Source: Thermoanaerobacterium saccharolyticum (GTDB lineage Bacteria; Bacillota; Thermoanaerobacteria; Thermoanaerobacterales; Thermoanaerobacteraceae). From it: DNA of 53,330 nucleotides. The notes beneath the pieces were generated by a model. The model saw only the letters and a list, made by a program, of their open reading frames with translations, was not told the origin of the DNA and ran no database searches. The stretch's first letter is position 1. Each line of letters begins with the position of its first letter. Position numbers and translations under genes: made by a program. This document shows positions 46,382-53,330 of this stretch, one piece after another. The stretch spans positions 1 to 53,330 of the forward strand of contig NZ_BBKT01000035.1 in assembly GCF_000747665.1 (NCBI RefSeq), read 5' to 3'.

Positions 46382-47161
46382 ATGTACAGCATTAATGATT
46401 TTTCAATGGACTTTTTCAGATTAGACGAAAAAGTGGCGATTGTGACAGGTGGAAATACAGGATTAGGACAAGGATATGCGGTGGCATTGGCAAAAGCAGG
46501 TGCTGACTTATTCATCGTTACTCATAATAACCGCTTTGATGAAACGAGAGAGCTTATCGAAAAAGAAGGCGGCAAGGTGGAATTCTTCCAGACAGATTTA
46601 TCGAAAAGAGAGAATATAAATGCAGTCGTAGACAAATGTTTTGAGGTTTATGGCAAGATTGATGTGCTTGTAAACAATGCAGGTACAATAAAAAGGTCTC
46701 CTTTACTTGAATACAAAGACGAAGATTGGGAAGCTGTTTTAGACATCAATTTAAATGCAGTGTATTATTTAAGCCATGAAGTAGCGAAGGTAATGGTTAA
46801 ACAAGGTGGCGGCAAAATCATAAACATAGCTTCGATGCTTCCATTCCAAGGCGGAAAATTTGTACCTGCATATACGGCATCAAAGCATGGGGTCGTAGGC
46901 ATTACAAGGGCTTTTGCAAATGAATTGGCAGACAAAAACATACAGGTAAACGCAATAGCGCCGGGATATATTGAGACAAACAATACAGCTCCAATAAGGG
47001 CTGATGAAAATAGAAACGCAGAAATACTTTCAAGGATACCTGCAGGAAGGTGGGGGCATCCGTTTGATGTGATGGGGGCTTTAGTATTTTTGGCTAGCAA
47101 GGCATCAGACTATGTAAACGGACACGTATTGGCTGTCGATGGCGGCTGGCTTGTAAGATGA
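46382..47161 (+). CDS. kduD: 2-deoxy-D-gluconate 3-dehydrogenase (diketo-deoxygluconate reductase)
   Basis: 259-residue SDR. TGGNTGLG (22-29), NNAG, Ser151, Tyr164 and Lys168 (YTASK). Reduces 2,5-diketo-3-deoxygluconate to KDG. AAGGGGGG precedes ATG 46382; 15 bases after kduI. Confidence 0.95.
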   Translation: MYSINDFSMDFFRLDEKVAIVTGGNTGLGQGYAVALAKAGADLFIVTHNNRFDETRELIEKEGGKVEFFQTDLSKRENINAVVDKCFEVYGKIDVLVNNAGTIKRSPLLEYKDEDWEAVLDINLNAVYYLSHEVAKVMVKQGGGKIINIASMLPFQGGKFVPAYTASKHGVVGITRAFANELADKNIQVNAIAPGYIETNNTAPIRADENRNAEILSRIPAGRWGHPFDVMGALVFLASKASDYVNGHVLAVDGGWLVR

Positions 47162-47170
47162 TAGGAAAAA

Positions 47171-47197
47171 AGCATGGCACTTTGCCATGCTTTTTTT
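47171..47197 (+). terminator. Terminator after kduD
   Basis: AGCATGGCA (47171-47179), CTT loop, TGCCATGCT (47183-47191), T-run. Perfect 9-bp stem. Confidence 0.88.
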
Positions 47198-47608
47198 ATG
47201 GGCTTTATAAAAATTTTTAATTAACAATAGAAATATTAGAAGGATTTTTTAAATTTGTGTCGAATATATTTAAATATAACAATTAAGTTTTAAAAGCAGT
47301 AATCCAACTATAATTTATGTACTATTTATTTATGGAAACATGAGATGTGTATATTAAATTAGAATATTTAATTAAGATTGCAAAATGTATATGATTAGAT
47401 TAAAAGTATTTTTTAAAATGTAAATAAAATGAGGGTGTAAATTGTTTAAAAATGGCAGTTCTAAAATAAAAAATAAATATATTATGGTAAAAATTGGTTA
47501 TTATTAGACAAGGGAGGTGGTGCAAGATAAAATTTTTAAAAAGTTATATTCTAAAGTTGCAGAGTATATACTAGCAAATTATTTTGAGTGAAAGGAGTGA
47601 AAAGTAAG
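47198..47608 (+). other. AT-rich leader region of GH59 gene, no gene supported
   Basis: About 410 bases, very AT-rich. No promoter with both boxes in good shape was found. A 23-codon open frame at 47520-47591 (GTG, QDKIFKKLYSKVAEYILANY, FE, stop) overlaps the start region of the GH59 gene, but GGAGG is only 2 bases from its GTG, so it is doubtful. A chance frame or the remnant of an RpiR-like N-terminus are both possible. Confidence 0.35.
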
Positions 47609-50600
47609 ATGAATTGTAAATTAAAAAAGATGATATCGTATATAATGACAATAATATTTAGTATGACTTTTGTTTTCTTTAATGAGGCGTTTGCTATGAC
47701 AAACAATAACAATGTCAATACTACAATAAGTTCTGCTGCTGATAATACAAATGTGCTTTTAGAGGATGATTTTCAAGAATGTGTTATAGGTAGTAATAGT
47801 ATTGATGGCTGGAATCTAATAGGAGGTACTTGGACTGTTAAAGAAGATACGACAACAAATAATGTTTATCTTAGTAACAATAGTAGTAGTGAAGTATTTG
47901 CAATTGCTGGTGATACTTCTTGGACAGATTATTCAGTTGAAGCTGATGTTCAATTGAATGGAAATGGAAGTGCATATCCGGGAATCCTTGCAAGATATAC
48001 CGATAACACTCATTATTATATGTTTAGACTTGATCCTGTAAATTTAAGTACATTGGAATTGAGTAAAAACGTTGGTTCAACATCAGGAATTATACTGGCT
48101 TCAAAAAGTTTTCCTACCAGTGTTAATAAATGGTATAATCTAAAGATGGAATTAAGAGGGAATTCTATAAAATGTTATGTTGATGGTACACTAGTTTTTG
48201 ATGTTCAAGATAGTTCGTTGTCTTCTGGTAAAATAGGATTCCGTGCTAAATGGGGGCCTATTTCTATCGATAATTTTGTAGTACGAGATTTAAGATATTT
48301 TTCGGATAATTTTGAAGGTGCTTTTAATACAGTATGGGATGTTGTTTCAGGAGAATGGAGTGTTATCAACGAAGTTTATAATGAAACGAATCACGCATAT
48401 CAACAAAATGATAATAATGTCAGTGGAATTGTAATCAATAACATTACAAAAACTTTAGGAGATTATTCTGTCCAATTAAATTTGATGGCAATTGATCCTA
48501 ATGCAAAAGGTGGTATCATAGTTAGAGAACAGGATAAAAACAATTACTATTTATTTAGGCTAAACTTACAAAATCCTCAGCGGGCAGAATTAATAAAATT
48601 TTCGAATGGAACTCCCATTTTATTAGGAGATTATTCTTGCACTTTAGAACTATATAAATGGTATAAAATTAGGATAGAATTAATGGGGTCAAAAGTGTTA
48701 TGCTATTTAAATGGTAATGAAATTATTGATGTTAAGGATACAGCTTATATATCGGGTCCAATGGGACTTTGGACAGAAAATGGTAGAGTTGATTTTGACA
48801 ATATAGCGGTAGGACCTATGACTGATATTACTAGAATACCAAAAATTGTCAACGTAGACGGTTCGAAAGAAGGGAGGACTTTCGAGGGTATTGGGTTAGT
48901 ATCAGCAAATGGTTCGTCTAGGCTTTTGATGGATTATCCACCCGAGCAGCAACAGGACATTCTAAATCTATTATTTAAACCTAATTATGGTGCTAGTTTG
49001 CAACATTTAAAAGTAGAAATTGGTTCCGATGCTAATAGTTCGTCTGGAACGGAACCTTCACATATGAGAACGGAAAATGATTTTGATATAACAAGAGGAG
49101 CTGGTTTATGGCTAGCTAGTAAGGCAAAAGCTATAAATCCAGATATCTACCTTGATGCTTTAAGATGGGGAACACCAAGCTGGATTAAAACTGATGAACA
49201 AAAACTTGAATATTATTTAAAGTTTTTGCAAGGTGCAAAAGATGTATGGGGATTAGATTTTGATTATTTAGGTGCTGATCAAAATGAAGGGAGTTTTGAT
49301 CCTAATTGGGTGACTAATATACTTAGACCAGGATTAGATGCTGCAGGTTTTTCTAATGTTAAACTTGTTGCTGATGATTCTGTTAGTAATCCGTGGGGAA
49401 TTGCATCAACGATTAAAAATAATCAAGCTTTGAAAGACGCTATTGATGTATTGAGTGCTCATTATACTTCTAATAGCACAACTGATGCGCAGAATAGTGG
49501 AAAACCTCTTTGGTATAGCGAAGGAAGGCCTCAAATGAGAGCTTATTCACTGGAGGATCCAAATGGTCCACTTCAAGATATGGCAAAACAAATAATTTCT
49601 TCTTATGTTAACGGTAAAATGGTAAAATTTGAGATGCAGCCGTTTTTTGAATCATATTACAATATAGTACCATACAATACAAAGGGAAACTTAGTTGCCG
49701 ATAAACCGTGGTCTGGGTATTATGAAATACCTGTAGGATTTTGGATTACAGCGCAGTTCACCCAGTTTATAAAACCTGGATGGATTTATTTAGATGATGG
49801 TTGTGCTTCTGATAGTAGATACAATTACTTAACTCTTAAAAAACCTGATAAGAGCGGAGATTATAGCATTATTATAGATAATATAACTAGTGATCCTGAA
49901 ACTTTCCAATTTAATCTTACAGGTGGATTATCTAATGGGACTATACACGTGTGGAAGACTACAGAATATGTTCAATTTGAAAAGCAACAAGACATAATAC
50001 CCACAGTTACAGATTCAGGTGTTACATTTACTATAACTGTAGATCCATATTCTATTACCTCACTTACGACTACAACTGGACAGCAAAAAGGACAACCTAA
50101 ATATGCTATTCCTCAAGATACGAATTTAAAACTTCCGTATACTGATAATTTTGATAATTATCAATTAGGTAAAGAGCCTAAATATGCTACTGATGAAGGA
50201 GGAGCATTTGAGGTATCTAATGGAGGAGAAAATGGTAGCAAATGCCTTGAACAGGTTATTACCGAACAAATTAAACCAATTAATTGGGGTTCAAGAGCAA
50301 CACCAGATCCTTATACAATATTAGGTGATCTAGAATGGTCAAATTATTCTGTTAACTGTGATGTGAATCTTGAAAACCCACAAATGGCTGATCCTACAAA
50401 GGGGTATGTTGCATTAGGTGGAAGGGTTTCGGATGCAACTAGTAATACTGATATAGCGCAGTGTTACAATATAAAACTAATGCAAAACGGAGACTGGGAA
50501 TTAAGGAAAGGAATGAGCGTTTTAGAATCAGGAACATTAACTGATTTTGATCCTTCTAGATGGTACAATTTAAAATTGTCTTTTGAATATAATAATATAA

Positions 50601-52681
50601 AAGCTTATATTGATGGGAAAATTGTGGCAGATTATAATGATACTATGGGTGCAATAACAAGTGGAAATGTGCTTTTAGGAAGTGGGTATCATATTGCGAA
50701 ATTTGATAATCTTGTTGTTGAACCTATCAGCGATACTGTACCGATATATGTTAAAAGAATCGATGATTCAGATAGTAATATTTTATATCAAGGTAAATGG
50801 AATAAAACGGTGGATAGTTATACAAATTGGAATAGAACGTTAACGGTTTTTAATCCTGATACATCTGTAAATGATAATACATTAGGGAATGGATTAAATC
50901 AATTTGAATATGTTGGAACTTGGAGTTATGGTTCTCAGAGTGGAGCATATCAATCTGATAACCATTGGAGCAGTGTTACTGATTCATATTATCAAGTAAG
51001 ATTTCAGGGAACACAAATAAGATTGTACGGCGCTTTAGATAAAGTTCATGGAATAGCTGGTGTATCAATCGATGGTGGTCCTGAGACATTGGTAGATTTT
51101 TATAGTCCACAAAGAGTAGATCAGGCTTTGGTTTATACGAGTCCAGTACTAGAAGGTGGCACACATATACTTAAAGTAAGAGTTACAGGAACAAAGAATA
51201 ATAATTCTACAGGAACAGTTATTACGGCAGATAGGGTTGATATAGTTGATAATACTCTAAGTCCTGCAGAAAATTATTTGGAGTATTCTTTTTCGGGAAC
51301 TGGCATAAATATTGTTGGCGTTACTGGTGCAACAACTGTTGAAGCGGATGTATATATTGATGGGCAGCTAAAAGACAGTATAAATGAAGTTCCAGATTTT
51401 CAGGGAACAAAAAAATTAATATACAGTATAAGTGGATTAAGTCCGGAGAATCATACAATAAAATTTGTTCCCAAAACTCCAATAAGTGTAGATGCTTTAG
51501 AAATATATGGATTACCACCAATTAGTTATGACAGTACAGGCACTGCAAGGACTACAAGCGGCAATAGCGGTAATACGAACAATACAATTGGAACAATCAA
51601 TAAAAATGGGAATGTTATCACTTTGACACTTGATGCAGGAAAGGCTAAAGACTTGATAGTAAATTCAAAAGACAAGAAAGTCGTATTTGACATAACGACA
51701 ATTGGCCAAGGACAACAAAAAATCGTGCAGATTTCCAAAGACATTTTAGATGCAAGTGCTGCTAGTGGCAAAGACATCGTCATAAAATCAGACAACGCTT
51801 CAATAGCACTTACGAAAGATGCACTTAACCAAGACCAGATACAAAACGGTGTCAATGTATCTATAAAAGACAATGGAAAACCTAATGTAACAAATTATGT
51901 ACCGCTTTCTAATGTAGTAGACATAACAATAGGTAGTAGCAGTGGAACTGTAACATTGGCAAAACCAGTAGAAGTAACACTGAACATATCAAAAGCTAAC
52001 GATCCAAGAAAAGTAGCAGTTTACTACTATAACCCAACAACGAATCAATGGGAATATGTAGGCGGAAAAGTAGATGCGTCATCTGCAACAATAACATTTA
52101 ATGCAACACACTTCTCGCAATATGCAGCATTTGAGTACGACAAGACGTTTAATGACATAAAAGACAATTGGGCGAAAGACGTAATAGAAGTATTAGCATC
52201 AAGGCATATAGTAGAAGGAATGACAGACACTCAGTATGAACCCAATAAGACAGTAACAAGAGCAGAATTCACAGCAATGATACTGAGGCTTTTAAACATA
52301 AAAGAAGAAGCATACAGAGGAGAATTTAGTGATGTAAAGAGTGGAGACTGGTATGCAAACGCAATAGAAGCAGCATACAAAGCAGGCATAATAGAAGGTG
52401 ACGGAAAGAACGCAAGGCCAAATGACAGCATAACAAGAGAAGAGATGACAGCAATAGCCATAAGAGCATACGAGATGCTGACACAGTACAAAGAAGAAAA
52501 CATAGGTGTTACAGCATTTAGCGATGACAAATCCATAAGCTATTGGGCAAAAAATGTAGTAGCTAATGCGGCAAAATTAGGAATAGTAAATGGAGAACCT
52601 AACAACGTGTTTGCACCTAAAGGTGTAGCTACAAGGGCAGAAGCAGCAGCTATCATATACGGCTTACTAGAGAAAACTTAA
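47609..52681 (+). CDS. Secreted GH59 enzyme with LamG-like modules and three SLH domains
   Basis: About 1,690 residues, cell-surface. ATG 47609 follows AAAGGAG by about 11 bases; signal peptide MNCKLKKMISYIMTIIFSMT ... with AFA cleavage near residue 29. Then two LamG-like domains (about 47760-48290 and 48300-48830), the GH59 (galactocerebrosidase-family) catalytic domain (48841-50090), a third LamG-like domain (50150-50740), a carbohydrate-binding-like module with GLNQFEYVGTWSYGSQSG (50890-51250), a further beta domain, a Ser/Thr/Asn-rich linker (51535-51595), a region ending ATHFSQYAAFEY, and SLH repeats from 52148. Acid/base Glu is in GADQNEGSFD (codon 49286-49288), nucleophile Glu in LWYSEGRPQ (49520-49522). 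Substrate is likely a beta-galactoside or galactan. Confidence 0.85.
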   Translation: MNCKLKKMISYIMTIIFSMTFVFFNEAFAMTNNNNVNTTISSAADNTNVLLEDDFQECVIGSNSIDGWNLIGGTWTVKEDTTTNNVYLSNNSSSEVFAIAGDTSWTDYSVEADVQLNGNGSAYPGILARYTDNTHYYMFRLDPVNLSTLELSKNVGSTSGIILASKSFPTSVNKWYNLKMELRGNSIKCYVDGTLVFDVQDSSLSSGKIGFRAKWGPISIDNFVVRDLRYFSDNFEGAFNTVWDVVSGEWSVINEVYNETNHAYQQNDNNVSGIVINNITKTLGDYSVQLNLMAIDPNAKGGIIVREQDKNNYYLFRLNLQNPQRAELIKFSNGTPILLGDYSCTLELYKWYKIRIELMGSKVLCYLNGNEIIDVKDTAYISGPMGLWTENGRVDFDNIAVGPMTDITRIPKIVNVDGSKEGRTFEGIGLVSANGSSRLLMDYPPEQQQDILNLLFKPNYGASLQHLKVEIGSDANSSSGTEPSHMRTENDFDITRGAGLWLASKAKAINPDIYLDALRWGTPSWIKTDEQKLEYYLKFLQGAKDVWGLDFDYLGADQNEGSFDPNWVTNILRPGLDAAGFSNVKLVADDSVSNPWGIASTIKNNQALKDAIDVLSAHYTSNSTTDAQNSGKPLWYSEGRPQMRAYSLEDPNGPLQDMAKQIISSYVNGKMVKFEMQPFFESYYNIVPYNTKGNLVADKPWSGYYEIPVGFWITAQFTQFIKPGWIYLDDGCASDSRYNYLTLKKPDKSGDYSIIIDNITSDPETFQFNLTGGLSNGTIHVWKTTEYVQFEKQQDIIPTVTDSGVTFTITVDPYSITSLTTTTGQQKGQPKYAIPQDTNLKLPYTDNFDNYQLGKEPKYATDEGGAFEVSNGGENGSKCLEQVITEQIKPINWGSRATPDPYTILGDLEWSNYSVNCDVNLENPQMADPTKGYVALGGRVSDATSNTDIAQCYNIKLMQNGDWELRKGMSVLESGTLTDFDPSRWYNLKLSFEYNNIKAYIDGKIVADYNDTMGAITSGNVLLGSGYHIAKFDNLVVEPISDTVPIYVKRIDDSDSNILYQGKWNKTVDSYTNWNRTLTVFNPDTSVNDNTLGNGLNQFEYVGTWSYGSQSGAYQSDNHWSSVTDSYYQVRFQGTQIRLYGALDKVHGIAGVSIDGGPETLVDFYSPQRVDQALVYTSPVLEGGTHILKVRVTGTKNNNSTGTVITADRVDIVDNTLSPAENYLEYSFSGTGINIVGVTGATTVEADVYIDGQLKDSINEVPDFQGTKKLIYSISGLSPENHTIKFVPKTPISVDALEIYGLPPISYDSTGTARTTSGNSGNTNNTIGTINKNGNVITLTLDAGKAKDLIVNSKDKKVVFDITTIGQGQQKIVQISKDILDASAASGKDIVIKSDNASIALTKDALNQDQIQNGVNVSIKDNGKPNVTNYVPLSNVVDITIGSSSGTVTLAKPVEVTLNISKANDPRKVAVYYYNPTTNQWEYVGGKVDASSATITFNATHFSQYAAFEYDKTFNDIKDNWAKDVIEVLASRHIVEGMTDTQYEPNKTVTRAEFTAMILRLLNIKEEAYRGEFSDVKSGDWYANAIEAAYKAGIIEGDGKNARPNDSITREEMTAIAIRAYEMLTQYKEENIGVTAFSDDKSISYWAKNVVANAAKLGIVNGEPNNVFAPKGVATRAEAAAIIYGLLEKT
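52148..52681 (+). repeat. Three SLH repeats at C-terminus
   Basis: Three surface-layer-homology motifs: FNDIKDNWAKDVIEVLASRH, FSDVKSGDWYANAIEAAYKA and FSDDKSISYWAKNVVANAAK, each with a following TRAEF-like block (TVTRAEFTAMILRLL, SITREEMTAIAIRAY, VATRAEAAAIIYGLL). They bind pyruvylated wall polymer and hold the enzyme on the cell. Confidence 0.95.
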
Positions 52682-53112
52682 TATCAAGTAAAAAATTAAT
52701 ATAAATTTGAATTTTGTATAAACCATAATTTAAAAAAACATTGTTTACAAATAAGATTAATTTAGTACATTTTTTCAATTGTACAGGCAATTCAAAAAGG
52801 CTGTACATGCAAAATAGAACAGAAATAAAAAATTATAAATACATTAACCCAAAGATAGTATAAAAAGCTTTTTAGAATGAATTTTTAGGAGATTAAATTA
52901 AAATATATCTTCTAAAATTCAGATATATCAGGCAACAGAAGTTGCCGAAAATATTCAAAATAAATAAAAAGTATTTCGGTAATATGTCAAGGGGTGATTG
53001 AAAAAAATTAAAAAATTTTTTAAAAAAACAGCTAAAAAAGAGCATAGCAAAGCTAACCATTACTAAAAACAGCAATGGAAATATATGTTAATTATGGTAA
53101 TGGGATATTGTG
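52682..53112. other. AT-rich intergenic region with hairpins, no gene supported
   Basis: TGTACAG (52780-52786) pairs with CTGTACA (52801-52807), and GGCAAC (52931-52936) with GTTGCC (52941-52946); neither has a T-run. A 60-codon minus-strand frame at 52893-53075 is Phe-rich with no ribosome site and I reject it. No terminator for the GH59 gene was identified. Confidence 0.5.
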
Positions 53113-53330
53113 TTAGTATTTACAATCATCTCCTTTCATTGCTGGTGGTTTATAAAGTTTTTCTTCGCGCAGCAGAGCAAAGACTAACCTTACAGCTTTG
53201 CGTGCCGTTAAAACTAAAGCACGTTTGTGTTTATGAGTTTTACCTTCATTAAATTTGCGAGCATAGTATTGTGAAAACTCAGGACAATATTTCCTAAGTT
53301 GGTCGGCTGCTTGAATAAAGTAGTATCTGA
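53113..53330 (-). mobile_element. IS110-family transposase C-terminus, cut by window edge
   Basis: Minus frame from the right edge to a stop at 53113-53115, about 72 residues: RYYFIQAADQLRKYCPEFSQ, then YYARKFNEGKTHKHKRALVL and TARKAVRLVFALLREEKLY. This matches the C-terminal part of IS110/IS116/IS902 transposases (IS20-like domain tail). The catalytic DEDD N-terminal domain is outside the window. Codon composition is more GC-rich than nearby DNA. Confidence 0.75.

Noticed and set aside
52893-53075. 60-codon minus-strand frame upstream of the IS110 fragment
   Set aside because: Phe-rich translation of an AT-rich spacer with no ribosome site and no resemblance to a protein family.

Overview
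The window looks like a chromosomal segment of a low-GC, thermophilic, saccharolytic Firmicute, almost certainly Thermoanaerobacterium. The lactate dehydrogenase at 16840-17775 matches the Thermoanaerobacterium saccharolyticum enzyme as I remember it. AAGGAGG ribosome sites, TTG and GTG starts, lipoprotein-type sugar-binding proteins and SLH-anchored surface enzymes all fit. No rRNA, tRNA or CRISPR array was seen. Partial transposases sit at both edges: a DDE-type N-terminus at 1-268 and an IS110-type C-terminus at 53113-53330.

Layout: (1) 387-5935 holds a 5'-truncated GH43 enzyme and an operon of sugar-binding protein, two ABC permeases and a GH4 alpha-galacturonidase. (2) 6147-21464 is mostly housekeeping: NfeD/SPFH pair, flavin reductase-like protein, broken cation exchanger, a probable type I toxin/antisense RNA locus (about 9289-9479), a GalT-like / maltokinase / GlgM-like cluster, DedA, a CelD/BcsL-type acetyltransferase, DUF881 protein, ldh, two tandem flavoproteins, a DUF296 gene and a LysM protein. 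(3) 21600-47161 is a large pectin and hexuronate catabolic region: uxaC, LacI regulator, GH105, a second ABC importer, intracellular GH28, uxaB, uxaA, AEC transporter remnant, MATE, TIM-barrel isomerase, DeoR regulator, uxaE, 2-hydroxyacid dehydrogenase, gluconate kinase, gnd, uxuB, a RelE-type toxin-antitoxin pair, a KdgR-like LacI regulator, kduI and kduD. (4) 47609-52681 encodes a roughly 1,690-residue secreted GH59 enzyme with LamG-like modules and three SLH repeats.

How the genes work together: oligogalacturonides enter through two MsmEFG-type importers that lack their own ATPase. They are cut inside the cell by GH28, GH105 and GH4 enzymes. Galacturonate goes through UxaC, UxaB and UxaA to 2-keto-3-deoxygluconate (KDG); unsaturated uronates go through KduI and KduD to KDG; UxaE links tagaturonate and fructuronate; UxuB makes mannonate. 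Gluconate kinase and 6-phosphogluconate dehydrogenase add a branch to ribulose 5-phosphate. Strong sigma-A promoters with LacI-type palindromes lie in front of uxaC and kduI, and related palindromes precede GH105 and uxaB.

The most striking sequence-level pattern is that six reading frames (binding protein at 1338, cation exchanger, maltokinase, DedA, DUF296, LacI regulator) are each broken by exactly one extra A or T in a homopolymer of 7-9. Removing one base restores every protein. This is either a systematic sequencing error or a real slippage or mutator signature, and it should be settled before any of the six is called a pseudogene.
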